DNA from: Channa striata | Taxonomy: Eukaryota; Chordata; Actinopteri; Anabantiformes; Channidae | Length of the DNA stretch: 64,000 bases | Reading direction: 5' to 3' | Assembly: GCA_033026295.1 (NCBI GenBank) | Contig: CM065173.1 | Location: 15,438,517-15,502,516, forward strand | Part shown: one piece after another, positions 39,100 to 50,656 of the stretch | Layout of the letters: the number at the start of each line of letters is the position of its first letter | Numbering within the stretch: the first letter of the stretch is position 1 | Notes under the pieces: generated by a model | What the model was told of the DNA's origin: nothing | The model's database searches: none | Seen by the model: the letters and a program-made list of their open reading frames with translations, nothing else | Translations under genes and position numbers: made by a program

Positions 39100-39340
39100 A
39101 TTATGGACACTTTCCTTGAGCCACGTGGGGTTAAAATGAAGTCTTGGACAGCGACTCATATGGTGGATCTGTCAAGTGAATCACAAATAATTCATTCAAG
39201 GAAACTAATTAGGCAGGTTGGGGGCATCTATTATCACCTACGCACAGATTATCAAAAAGTTTACCACTCATACCTGCTGGGCTCTGTATCTCAATATAAT
39301 TTGCTTCTTTTTATATCTTCAGACAATGAAAGGCAGCTAA
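39100..39340. promoter_or_regulatory. Candidate conserved noncoding element
   Basis: The stretch carries cacaaataattcattcaagg followed by aaactaattaggcagg (39182-39216), then balanced sequence to ctcaatataatttgc. An 81-codon plus-strand frame (39103-39348) spans it exactly. Its translation has no recognisable domain, so I read the stretch as noncoding, though an unrecognised exon cannot be fully excluded. Confidence 0.22.
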
Positions 39341-41187
39341 AAATATAACGGGGCGCTCATTTTACTAGTCACTCTCATGCATTGCTGGGAGGCATTTTCA
39401 GAAATCTTTGGAGACTCTGTTGAAACCAGCCTCCTTATTGCCCTCCTTGTTTAATTTTTCAACCCAAGGAAATAAGGAATAAAGTTTTTTTTTTAACCAT
39501 CTTTTGTCTGTTCTTTTTGTCGCTGTCTTTATAGCCTACAGCTCTGGTGAGGTCCATAATTTCACTTGTGCATCATGGAGCCCTCACTGTTTTTTTAAAT
39601 TAAAAATCTGGCTGCCGTCAAGTTATTGTTTCAGCCTTGTGGCAATGAAATCATCTATTTTAACTCAAGATGCACCCACTTCTCTGCCCATTCTCTAAAT
39701 GAAATTAATTAAATTGCAAATGTTGGCCAGTATCGCTTTGCATTATTTAGATAACGTCTGAATTTGGTCATCACAATATATTGTGGCTCTTGTGTTTGTT
39801 CCCACCAGTTCCTGCAACTTCCCGGTGTAGTTTTTGTGACACGCCACTGGCTCCTGGCTTTCTGTGATTTCACACTGCGCTGTTTAGCACAAGCCTGTTT
39901 GATTACAGGATGGGTTACAGATCACAAGTTTTGTCAGTGATCTGTTCATGCCCTTTAAGCCCCTATTCATCCACACAGCATGACCTATAGTTTACTGACA
40001 TTACAGTGACGTGGCTGGTGTTTCACAGCATGACCCACTGGTCTGCAGGGGAGTCACAACGTCACTCAATGTCGAAAGTGAAATGTTTTCTGATCATAAC
40101 AAACATGGCATAAATGGTATCAGTCAGCCAATCTTTTGCTTGATGCAGCTTGGAAACTCTGGAGTGTTAATGTTTGATTGTTGTGTATTACAGTTGGTTT
40201 CCAATGCATCCTGCTGGGCAGTATCACCACCACGTCATGTTTTATACATTTTCTTTTTCCACACGTCTGGATCTTAATAAAGAACATATTTTAGTGTATA
40301 AAACATAAAAGTAAGAAAGGATTGAGGTGTACTCTTTTTCTATCCTTCAAGACGCTGCAAATATTGTTAATCAGTCACAGCTTTTTTCCATTTCCTTTTT
40401 ATATTTTTACCATCGTGATGTAGCGTTGCCTCTCCCAGCTTTTAGCAGATGGTTATGTACTCAGCATGGCGTTTGGCCGGGTAGTTGTGCAAACTCAGCT
40501 ACAAGTGCATTATGTATTATAGTACAATATGCTACAGCAGTTGATTGATTTATGTGATGGTAATGTAGTATTTGAGACATCCATACTCGGAAAATATGAT
40601 AACCCAGTATATTTTCCAGCACTACTGCTGTATAGTTCTTAAAAAATATATAACTTATACCATAAAGTTTAGCCATTGGAATTCACAGTGCCATTGCTTA
40701 TAGCTACATTGTGTGAATTTTAAAACTTGTTTACTGGAGATATGCACCAGAATTTCTTTTTATATAGAGAGATGCAGTTGATGACTCCCATCACAATTAG
40801 ACAAGACAAAACTACGCGTTACTGAAGCTGATGCAAAGGGTTGGATACCGCATCTTGTGTATGTCTATGGCCTATCACAGGCCTCTGACACAAAGCATCA
40901 GTACTTGACAGCCCTGGTGGATTAGTTCAACTTTCATGCAACAGCCAGATGTTTGTACATGTACAGTAGTTTTCATGTCACACCATGTAACTTTAAGTCA
41001 CATAACTCATAACTGTCTATGAAAAGCTCTAGTAGTTTGATCAATTACTGGAATCAGGACACTTACTTACTGGTTACTATGGAAACCAGGAAAACAGAAA
41101 AGCGGTGAGTAGGAGCAAAGTTTTTTTTTTTATGTTTCATCTTCCCTATAATAAGAACCTATAGCATGTTGAAGCACGTTTGCGCGT

Positions 41188-41188
<1 letters not shown>

Positions 41189-41226
<38 letters not shown>
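41189..41226. repeat. (CA)n microsatellite
   Basis: A pure CA repeat of 19 units preceded by gcgcgtg. It is the longest uninterrupted dinucleotide array in the window and a likely polymorphic marker. Confidence 0.97.
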
Positions 41227-41230
<4 letters not shown>

Positions 41231-43830
41231 ATACACCAGAAGCTACTTTACAAAGTCCTAAGGTGACTGTTGCTGAAGTTTTCCTGTAGTACTGGGGAGC
41301 CATGGAAACGCATATGAGATATACATTTTGACCTAACAACTGGAAAACAAACTATTACAGGATTATCAAGAAAAAACGTGGTAAGAGATTATAACAACAT
41401 TTACCAACCAAAGTGTGTTCTATTGAACATTATTAATTAAGTAGAAAGGAACCAATTCTCCAAAATGGATAAGTTATTTTGTGTAACGTTGAAACTGTGT
41501 ATCTCTGAATCAGAGAAAATATTTTGCTGCGTGTGCTTTTAATTCTCTCAAAATGTACAGTACCATACCATACTTACCATTTTAATGTACAAATTGGGTT
41601 ATCCTTCTTTCAAGGTCTTCAGCCTTAAATTAATATGACAACTTTGGCAAGGAAACGAGAATGGCTTTTAAAAGAATTTAATAAAAAGCATTGCTGATGA
41701 AATTAGCTAATGCCCATTGACATTTTATCCTGAGCATTATATGAGTAACTGGATCCGGTGATCATATTCCCCATGGTTTCTGATGCTCCCGTCTGATAGA
41801 TTTCAATTTAATTTGGAAGTGAAAAGCTAGACTTAAGGTCAGGTGTGGCACAGAAGTTTATTCTGAGGCAAGCAATAATGTATTTATGCTGCATTTGGGG
41901 AAAAAATAAATACATTAATTGTCCTACCCGATAGAATTATTCTCTCCCTTGCCTTGTTTTTCCTTCCACCTGAAATATTGACAGCACAGTGTTTGGAGTC
42001 AGACATGCACGAGAGTGCGAGCTCCAATAAACAGTTGCAAGTATTCACACAGACAGCTCACAGCAAATGGCAATTACAGACACTGGGTCCCTGCCATCAT
42101 CCATATCTGAATATGGTTTTAATCTTACATTCTCTACGCACCAGACAAAAATGAGTACAAAACAGCTTTCACTTGTTTTATGTCACATGTCAGCTATAAT
42201 GATGGAGGCCCACAGAGAAGATTCCAGAGAAGATAACCGTATGTCTCGGTAAACCCCCGAGAGCAACAGTCTGTGAAACAAAGCAGCCGTCGCTTTTATC
42301 TCCCTTCTTTTTTCCCCTCTGTGCGGTTGTTGGTAAAGTTGCAAGTAGATTTGCCATTAAAATGGCAGCGAGGACCACAGTTTTTGAGCTTCTCAATCCA
42401 TTTGAAGAATTATAGCTGGTCTATAATGGCAGGAATGCGAGGCTTATTTTACATGACGCTGCCGCTCTAGGATGAATGAAAGCGCAGGCTTTTTAGATCC
42501 ACGATGGTTTTACGCATGAAGGCCGTGTAGCATCCTGCAGCTTGTTTACTCTTCACAGCCACAATTGCCTCATTTTGATTAAGCTGGAAAATGTTAGTGC
42601 TACAAGTGGTGCCTTTACACCCGCCCGCCCACTCCGTGCATGACACGCGTTTTTTTGATGATAAATCATTCAGGGTCTCTAATGGTGCGTCTTGATGTCA
42701 TGTGTTGGTGTCTCGTCTTCCTGTTTGCACAAACTTTTTGACGCTTACGGTATGGATCCGAGTCGCCGTAAACTCGCATTATCACACTGAACTAATGTAC
42801 ACCATCTATTGTTGTCTCGCCAGCAGCTGTATATTGACTCTTTCAGAAAGTAACAGTAAGTTTGCTATTTCAGACACAGAGAGGAGAGACTTTTTTTTTC
42901 CACTTATTATGCTTTTCAAGGAGATCTTATTAAGGCACAGTTGAGCTGTGTGGTTAGCTGACTTTGAGCCTTCATATCAAAGTTTCTGATAATTCCCAGT
43001 CCCTGCCTCACTGAGAGCCCAATTAGTAGGAGGGAAAGAATATCATAGAGTCAAAAACATGTTTTATAAGGATATATATTAAGATGAGTGGAGGAGTAAT
43101 AATTGGGCAGCGTCTTAGAACAAAATTCTACATGTAGTTAAAATGTCTGGTTAAAAAACAAAAGTCAGCGAGAGTCAGATGCCACTTTGGCTGATAGTGT
43201 GTTTGAGTGCCTTGGGTTTTAGTGACTCATATTGAGCTTCATTATGAATAACAAAGTTAATATCTTGTGAAAGCAAATGCGCAAATATTTAATTAACACG
43301 GAATGATTTTGGCCACTATTCCTGGCACATACTATAACTGTGAGTTTACCAGGTCTTGGCAGGTGAGCCAAAAAAGTTCATTTTGGACACTGTGACTTGG
43401 CAAGAACACTCAGTGTCATTATCATTAACATCAGTCATCTTTTTTAGGCAATGTAGAAATCATTTTCTTTTTTTAATGTCTTTTTACTACCAACAAGTTC
43501 ACATCTCTGTAGATACTAGTTGCTTGTATTTTCTACAAAAAATATGTTCGTGTAAAAAGCAGAAACCTTCTGCCCTGACTATAAATGTCACAGAAAAAAA
43601 AGAGTTTTTAGAATAATTGCCATTTTTTTCTTTTTAGACTTTTGATGGTGGGCAAATAATTACCAGCTTTAGGGCAATAAAGATAAAGACAAAGGCCAAA
43701 TACAAAAGAATCATGTGATACACATGATACATATTCAGTCTCTGAATTTACAAAGAATAAACTTTCAAAAGGAAATTGCTGTAAAAATGTGGTTATATTT
43801 CCCATCAGTCATTGCCAATATTATTAGAAT
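41227..43830. other. Noncoding DNA with candidate regulatory stretches
   Basis: No supportable gene. Frames at 42273-42470 (plus), 42702-42944 (plus) and 43356-43616 (plus) lack recognisable domains. The stretch 41640-41810 and especially 42090-42720 look like constrained noncoding DNA. The remainder is AT-leaning without a recognised repeat. Confidence 0.57.
42090..42720. promoter_or_regulatory. Candidate conserved noncoding element, about 600 bases
   Basis: The longest enhancer-like stretch in the window. It has a 6-base-pair hairpin (tgccat / taaa / atggca, 42352-42367) with the YY1-like word aaaatggcagc. A second tataatggcagg follows near 42422, with atttgaagaattatagctgg between them. 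Further words include tttacatgacgctgccgctc and cattttgattaagctgg. Balanced GC, scattered CpG and no repeats fit regulatory DNA. Function is inferred. Confidence 0.3.
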
Positions 43831-43834
43831 TGAG

Positions 43835-43945
43835 CATCCATCCATTATCTGTGACCTCTTATCCTGTGCAGCATCTCAGGGGGGGCTGGAGCCTCTCCCA
43901 GCTGTCACACCCTGGACAGTTTGCAAGTCTGTCTTAGCATCAACA
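43835..43945 (+). repeat. Fragment of the teleost 'ATCCATCCATTATCTGT' repeat
   Basis: Reads gcatccatccattatctgtg, acctcttatcctgtgcag, then ggggggctggagcctctccc and agctgtcacaccctggacag. This closely follows a repeat found throughout teleost genomes. Relative to the usual form, a short piece between 'cccagctg' and 'acaccctggacag' is missing, so this copy carries an internal deletion. It is one of the clearest signs that the window is fish DNA. I am unsure which element class the repeat belongs to. Confidence 0.75.
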
Positions 43946-45590
43946 TGAACAATATTTCTTTATTGTCCTTCTTCATTTCCCTTCAGTTAGTATTTTTACT
44001 CCAATTGCTTTTCTTGCAATTATTAACAGACAATCATGCAAAATCCAAAAGACCAAGAACAGTAGATGCCTTTAAAAATAAATTATCAAAGATACAGTAA
44101 GGTCAAGGCACTTGTTTTTCATACAGGAAGCAAAGCTGCCTGTGCCTCACTGTGCATGTGAGCCCTCATAGTAAAATAAATCAGCAACAAATTGCTTTTT
44201 CTGCAGCAACACTTGAGCTCAGGACAACACATAATTAACACCAACCACAGAAGGCACCGGGCACCCTTATAGCTGTTATTATTGCTCATGTGAGCACACG
44301 CACCCACCCATCCAGCCAGATAATGTGCTGAAGGTTCACAGTGAGGTAAGGGACATAGGATGACTCAAAGGAATACAGTCACACTAACTGACTGTGGCCC
44401 TAAGTCAGTCTGTTTTTTTATTTGGCTTTATTTTGGTTTTTGATTTTTTTTTGGGAGCAAAAATGGATAAAACTGAAATGCCAGATTGTTAGACTTAAGT
44501 AAAACACTGTAGCGGCATTGTGGATGCAAACTCCGGCTTGGTTTAGTGAGTATTTGAAAATGTAATCTTGAAAATAGATATTTGACTGGCGTCGTATTGA
44601 TAAGCAGATAAGAAACACTTAACTGTTTAATGTATTAATAATTTGTAAATGTATTTTAATTAGTATGACAGACTACTGGTACTCAGACTGGGGCAGACGA
44701 TAAAGAAATAAACAAATTGTGGTAATCCACAAACTAAATGAACTTCAGATGCTCCGATTAAAAATGGATAATCCCTAGACCTCGGTGTGATAATCCAATT
44801 AAACTTGTAATTATGCTCATGGGTAATTGGTCTTTTTCTGTTAATATTTAAGGACTTACAGCAGTGCACTTTCACTTAAGCAAATCTTTAAAACAGTACT
44901 TGTTACTGAGATTAACCCAGATAGCGGTGTAATAAAATATTTTCTCTTCTGCCTCTTACTTTAAATATCCCAACTCAGCAAATTACCACAAATCGTAGTG
45001 AATAAAGCTGATAAAATAATTGAAATCACCAAATCATACTGTACAAATATGATATCATTGAAATACAACGACAAAGTAACAGGAGGGGTAATTTTTCCGT
45101 AAATTAAATAATCTGATTATTACCACAGTAAGTCAACAGCTTGTGTTTGGAAATGGCCTGTTTCTGCTTAGTTTCATGGTGAAGTCAGATTAACACCAGG
45201 AGCTTTAGTGATTACCTGGTAACACTGTTTGTCTGTTTGTTTGATGTATTGTAATGCAGCTGCGAAAACTAGTTGTGTCTAAAAAACTTGATGATATAAC
45301 CACATTAAACCAAACACAGAAATATGACTAGACTATGTAATTAGTTCTGTAATTGGATATTCATCACACATATGAATTCATCAGTTAACGTTCTACAAAG
45401 AGAGGACAGTTAACTATTAATGCTCTAATGTGACACACAGGAACCATATGATTGTAGGTTATGAGCACGACGTGCTGTTTCCCTGAAACACATCAAATTT
45501 TGCATCAACAAATTATGTCACTATGCAAGAGTTTGTGTATTTTTTTCATTACTCCCACAGTTACAAATGACTGAAATTAAACTGCAGCTT
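43946..45590. other. Noncoding DNA, no gene recognised
   Basis: Frames of 62 to 71 codons on the minus strand (44119-44307, 44418-44618, 44660-44875) have no recognisable domain. The TAATCC cluster at 44720-44830 is listed separately. The remainder to 45590 is AT-rich and featureless, with a T-rich run near 45590. Confidence 0.6.
44720..44830. promoter_or_regulatory. Cluster of TAATCC and TAATTA homeodomain sites
   Basis: Three exact TAATCC words (44723, 44769 and 44791) lie within 75 bases, with a related GATTA at 44756, CAATTA at 44796, TAATTA at 44808 and TAATTG at 44824. TAATCC is the preferred site of K50 homeodomain factors (OTX, CRX, PITX, GSC), and TAATTA that of Q50 factors. A homotypic cluster this tight is unusual by chance, even in AT-leaning DNA. 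No target gene is visible in the window. Confidence 0.35.
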
Positions 45591-45959
45591 TTTTTTGGCT
45601 TGTCTCTTCTGCTGCCACGTTGCACCACGGCGTTTGTACGACAGCACAGGAAGTCTCCTCACTGTGAGCTTCCAGTAAAATCGAGCTTTTTCCTCACTAC
45701 TTCGCTGAAGTTAACTTGCACGGGCATTAAAAACAGCTAGGCATATTGTTGGCTGTAAATTGCTTCAGCAGTGAGGGAAATGGAAGCTATGACTTACTGT
45801 TTCAGTTAACTAAATTCAGTTTCTAAATATATAGCTATCCGAAGTAACCTCATCACTTGACTCCCACTTGGAGTGTGGAGAGGGAGGCATTGGGGAAGGG
45901 GGCAAATCTGAAAATCTGCAACCTCAGCACAGATAAATCTTACACACTGCACCTTTAAG
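45591..45959. repeat. Dispersed non-autonomous transposon-like repeat (right end present)
   Basis: Its end, cttacacactgcaccttta (about 45938-45957), is a characteristic terminus of abundant teleost repeats whose other end begins 'ttaaaggtgcagtgtgtaag'. Upstream phrases tggcttgtctcttctgctgc, ccacgttgcaccacggcg and tacgacagcacaggaagt recall the body of the same repeat. No matching left terminus is present nearby, so the copy is truncated. No coding frame. Superfamily not assigned. Confidence 0.5.
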
Positions 45960-48391
45960 GTTGAGAATGGGAGTCGTCGCTCTGCGTGTTGTGCTCGGTA
46001 TTAAGCACAGTATCTATCTATTTGGCATAATCAAACTTAACCACAAAGTTAAATAGACATAAGTAGCTTTGCATTGCACAGCTGTCATCATTACACAGAA
46101 AATAGCTTGTGTTACTGCATAATTAACTCCACAATTAAACCAAAGACATTACCTCCTCATGTTTAACCCTGTCGGTACCAAGCTGGAAGCGCTCTGTGCT
46201 GAATGCAGGTCGGGTTTCTGTATTTGATCCTGTTTTTATTGTTATCAGTTTCCAGTTTTGTAAAATGCAGAAGGGAGGAAAAATGTATTCAGATGTAAAG
46301 AGCTCGGCATCACACAACTTGAGGTCATCTTTCATCGTGCTCTCCTTGCCCTGGTTTCCAATGAAAGCAGATGCCTTCAGAATTTACAGCAAGAAACCAG
46401 GTGTGGAGATGGTGGTAGATTTCACAATGTAACATACAAGAGAAATATCCCCCCAAAAAGAAAAGACCTCTAGGCAAATATCTGTTTTACACAAGCTCAG
46501 CCTCTGGGTCGCTGCTGGCAACATACTCGACAAATGGCAGGACTTGGTTGGTTCTATCAAAGCTTCGAGGCCATTTACCTTCATGTGACAGTTTGTGTAT
46601 TGTACTTTGCATTTCATAAACTGCCTGACTCTAAGCTTTATATTATATGAATTTCATTTCTGCAGTCGGTGGCGTCTGCAGCCTTGACAGGTTTGTACAC
46701 TTCCTTATTGTTTTGTTCTCTTCTGGTCACCTCCAGGTCATCAACAAGTGCGATGTTCAATGACCAGTCTGTGCTTTCGGGGATCTGCTGTAGTCAGTGA
46801 AATGAACTCAACAGACAGACAACTCTTTATGGTGGGCACTAGTTTCTTATTATTCCTTTCAGTTTTGCAAATATTGTAATGAACAAAGAGAGGAACAGAT
46901 AAGTATAAAAGCCATTAGATGATTTTTTCAATCACATACAGTATAAAGAGCTGATTTGCAATAGACACAAACATATTTATAAATGAATACTGTTCTCACC
47001 AAGAAAAGAAACGGAAAGAAAATCTGAACTGCTGGGAAAATGTTTAATACTGTCCATTAGACATTCTTGATCTTTAATTTATCTGATCTTTAAAACTGTT
47101 ATAGCCCATTTAAAATGTGCTAAAATATTTCATTTTTTCTGCAGAACCTCATAAATGCTGGTGCTGCTCCTAAAAACCAGCCAACAAAGACAAACACTGA
47201 AACCTCTTCAGCAGATCAACGCACATCATTGAGGTCATGCAACACAAGGTGGCAATGGTGATGATGGGCAGTCTCATCATGATTTTCAGTTCAATTTTAG
47301 ATTTAAGTTATCTTCTATATGCATAATTAGGACAAATCCAAAGATCCTAAGTGGCTTTTACCTTCAGGGTGCAAAAAGGAAACAAGTCTGACGCATTTTC
47401 ATGTCGTGTGGTGACAAAGCAAGTAAGATCTGAGGGAAGGACCATCCAAACTACGAGTGCTGGACTACAACCAGTAGCCGAAAAATTGTACGCTGAAAAC
47501 TAACCAGCATATACACTGTAATACAGTTATGTGTTTTTGCTTCAGTGAAGTTCACTCGTCGCGCTTTCATTGTTACTTCGTCTGTGGCTGAGCTCTCAGA
47601 CACTATTACAGGCACATCAGTTTCTTAGTCGACTTGCCGATTGAAGTACAACCCAAACATGTTTTATTGGATGCAATTTCCCATTTTATCTAAATATTAA
47701 TTTGTGCAAAATACTGCCATTTGAACGATCTCATAGACATTATGAGGCATTGATAGGCTCTAAACATGAGTTGTGGAGTTGTTGAGTTGAAAAAAATGTC
47801 TTGGGAGTTTATGTCTGATGAATGAATTCTGAATTTAAATTCATATTTCTCAGTAAAGTAAAATTTGTACATTACCTGTATTGCAAAGAGTTTTTCTAGA
47901 ATCAAAACATCCTATGACCCATTTAATATTCCTGCAGGCCAACAAAAAAAGGAGTTATGAACATTTGTACAAATGCATACGTCTTTTTCTAAATGAACCC
48001 TTCATATTTCAACCAGTTTTTCAAACCACAGAAGTCAGCAAAATATACACGACATCCACAGAAGTTCCATTAGTCTGCGTGCGCAAACAAACAGTGGAAC
48101 ACCCCACCGAAAGCCAAAGGCATCTCCTAAATGGGGCACTGTAGGCAGCAACACGAGACCACTGGCAAAACATGGATCCAGTGCGAGATTCTTCCTCAGA
48201 GAAACTCTTTGTGCTCCTGCGTTTCTGTCTTTCTGGGGACTAACATTAGATTTTATGACCTGGCAAAGATTCTGCAAATACCTCCCCTCCAGTGACTCAC
48301 TTACCCCCATGCTGTCTGCAATAAACGGGAAAAACAATGTCCTATAGCATGGCAGTGTTTGGTGACATATGTTATTTGTGGTAATTGGCAG
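45960..48391. other. Noncoding DNA, no gene recognised
   Basis: Frames at 46196-46432 (plus), 46384-46617 (minus) and 47690-47905 (minus) have no recognisable domain. The 138-codon minus-strand frame 48035-48451 runs into the next repeat and is also unrecognised. No RNA gene or clear transposon seen. Confidence 0.6.
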
Positions 48392-48525
48392 TAAAAGGTA
48401 CAGTATGTACATTTCCGCAGGGTGATGTAGAAAGCTATAATTGCAAAACACATTTGAAGACAGATTTCTTTAGATCATTTAACGATACTTTGAAGTGTGG
48501 TATTTCTAAAAAATGACCTTTTCAT
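48392..48525. repeat. Possible dispersed repeat starting 'aaaaggtacagtatgtacat'
   Basis: taaaaggtacagtatgtaca is followed by cagggtgatgtagaaagc, then by tttgaagtgtggtatttct and aaaaaatgaccttttcat. The opening resembles the 'ttaaaggtacagtatgta' terminus of abundant teleost repeats, and the rest reads like the body of one I recall only vaguely. No opposite end was found. Confidence 0.35.
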
Positions 48526-50492
48526 TTATTTATATCAACAAACCCAATATGCATATACAAATATGAAAAAAAAAAACAGACTCATCTGCGGCAGCATGGG
48601 GGTTCACTTCTATACGACTGTAGCTGTGAATCGCTGGCTGCAGTTGGATGGAGAATGACCTATCAGCAGCCAGCTGCTACTGTCTCTTACACTGTGCTCC
48701 AGTCTCGCATTGTGGATGACGCACCCTCTCTGTTTGCCGCACTCCTCACATTTCTATCCTCCTACGTGCATATTATATTCATAAAGCCAGGCGCATGCAT
48801 GAGTGCTCCAGACTGGCTTTTGCACATCTGTATTAAAATCAGCAGGGGAAGGTCTCGGATGTGTAGATCAGCCAGACGCACTGTAGCCACTGTCACAGCT
48901 GTAGGCTGAGTCCCTCGGGGAGCACTCCACCAGCCACCCTGTAAAAGAGTGCCAGAGCACATCTGGGTCCCAGCAGGTGCTCTGCAGTCCCATGATAGAT
49001 TGTCACTCGCTGCAAAACCTTTTGGACTGGTGTCCTTGCTCATCACTATGAAGCCTTACATCCAGCTAGAATAAACATAAGGGGCAGAAATCAGAGGGTA
49101 AGTTGAAGTTCAACACCCAGCAACATAAAAGGAGAAACATCTTCGGTGTGGCCAAACTTCCGTCCTTCAACAATGTTTTTATCACAATGTGCGTTTTGGG
49201 TTTTTTTTTTTTTTGCTTAAATAATCAAACGTGGCATGCTGTCCCCCATCGCGCATCCATGCAAATTATAATAATGTTGTGTCAGGGGTTTTCTGCCTTT
49301 AAGGACAAACGGTAGAGATTGTTTACATTTTTATTGAAATGGGGTAAGGACAAAGCAAGGGCAGCCAAATGTCATCCGGTCTCATCATCATTCTGCGCTG
49401 CCGTGTACTAATATCATCAGAGATAAGCAAGTGCAGAGTAATTGCAAAGATAACTTTCATTTAAGCAAACTCTAGTTCTTGTCTGTGATTCTTAATTGTA
49501 GATGTTCTCTACAGAATGTTTCTGACCTTCATCGTTCAAGCGGTGCTAAATTATTAATTCAGGATTCACAGACTCTAAATATTTTCTGCAAATAGACTAA
49601 GACTATACCTCTGAATGATGTGTGAGATTCACTCTGCACTGAGCAATACACATCTCCCAAAGTATGTTATTAAGCTTTAGTTTATCAACAAAATTTTAGA
49701 AAACATATTTGTTAGGGTTTAGTTATGTTGCTTACTAAGAATCTTGATGCTAAAAATCAATTTGGACTTTAAGAGTGTTTGTGTTAATACAATAGTTTAC
49801 AATACAATAATTTTTTTACTTTAAAAGCAGCACCTTCCTGCAACAATTTCTGCTGCTGATTTCAAAATCAAAAAGCCCTATTATTTAGTTTTCAGAAAAA
49901 AAAAACAAAACAGATGCATTTTCTCTTTGACTTTCAGATTTTGCGCACCACACAGTCTATATTATGAATATGGAGACTGGTGGCATAAACAGGGATTGTC
50001 GCATTTTGAGGTAAACTTTGCATTTACTCATTCAGCAGATTTTTTTTATTTTTCAAGGTGACGTAGAAATAAAGACATCATTAATATCAGGTTAGTATGG
50101 GTTCATGAGGACTCCGTTGACATTGGGGTTTTGTCAAAATAGTCTGAAGATAATAAGAAGTCACACTGTAAACCAACCAGTAAAACACTCTTTTACTAAA
50201 AAGGAAACACACCCTGCAAACTTTTCAAAAGGGAAAAAAAAACAAGTAAACAACAATACAGATGTTTGATTTAAATAATTCAAAAGTCTTTGGGGTTGGT
50301 GCAATTGAGGAAATCATGCAAAAATCCCCAGTGAGAAGCCACCGCCTCGGTCTTTACACTCGTGGCAATGGGCTGGAGTGAAGCAGCGATTGCAGCAAAA
50401 AGACACAACAGATAAGTAAGTCGGAATATTATTCTCGCAGGATGATCTAATTAGATAAAAGGTCTGCTTATGAGCTTAGAAACATTGCTTAT
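48526..50492. other. Noncoding DNA, no gene recognised
   Basis: Frames of 70 to 94 codons (plus 48655-48909, minus 48762-49046, plus 49103-49315) overlap without domains. A run of 14 T lies at 49201-49214. The candidate element at 49370-49570 is listed separately. Confidence 0.6.
49370..49570. promoter_or_regulatory. Candidate conserved noncoding element with GATA-like sites
   Basis: Two AGATAA words (49421 and 49448) lie 27 bases apart, with attgcaaagataactttcat between the homeodomain-type words gtaattg and, later, ctaaattattaattc (about 49547-49560). Balanced composition, no frame, no repeat. Enhancer nature is inferred. Confidence 0.25.
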
Positions 50493-50656
50493 CATTCACC
50501 CACACACTCGCACCCAGATGACGGCAGCTGCCACGCAACACGCTCACCGGATCCACCGGGAGCTCGTCTTTGCTTCAGTGTCTTGCCAAAGGAAGAACAG
50601 GAATTTGAGCCAGTGACCCCGTGGTTTGTGAACAACTGAACAACTGAACTGAGACG
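50493..50656 (-). mobile_element. tRNA-derived SINE-like retroposon, minus orientation
   Basis: SINEs are short retroposons transcribed by RNA polymerase III from an internal promoter and copied by LINE enzymes. Read on the minus strand from about 50656, the sequence gives an A-box-like tctcagttcagtt (50654-50642). It then gives gttcacaaaccacggggtca, a B-box-like ggctcaaattcct (50611-50599), and a body containing ggcaagacactg. The last phrase and the cagctgcc and cactcgcac words further on are typical of a widespread fish repeat, usually read as 'cagtgtcttgcc' on the other strand. Both promoter boxes have decayed, so the copy is old and surely inactive. The far end is near 50493, and no tail or target duplication was identified. 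Confidence 0.55.

Larger units (their letters stand above)
35881..41188. other. Noncoding DNA with several enhancer-like stretches; no supported gene
   Basis: An unusually dense set of overlapping open frames lies at 36834-37700 (minus 36834-37160, 37120-37395, 37175-37498, 37395-37577; plus 37412-37696). It coincides with locally higher GC, which lowers stop-codon frequency. None shows a domain or a chain of splice sites. Candidate regulatory stretches at 36480-36930, 38250-38470 and 39100-39340 are listed separately. The rest shows no recognised repeat. Confidence 0.55.

Noticed and set aside
40840..40925. Phrase gcatcagtacttgacagccc, resembling a dispersed fish repeat
   Set aside because: Resemblance is limited to a few words, with no ends identified.
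41130..41339. Minus-strand frame with alternating Val-Cys residues
   Set aside because: A translation of the (CA)n microsatellite.
48035..48451. 138-codon minus-strand open frame
   Set aside because: Its start lies in a probable dispersed repeat (48392 onward) and no domain is seen.
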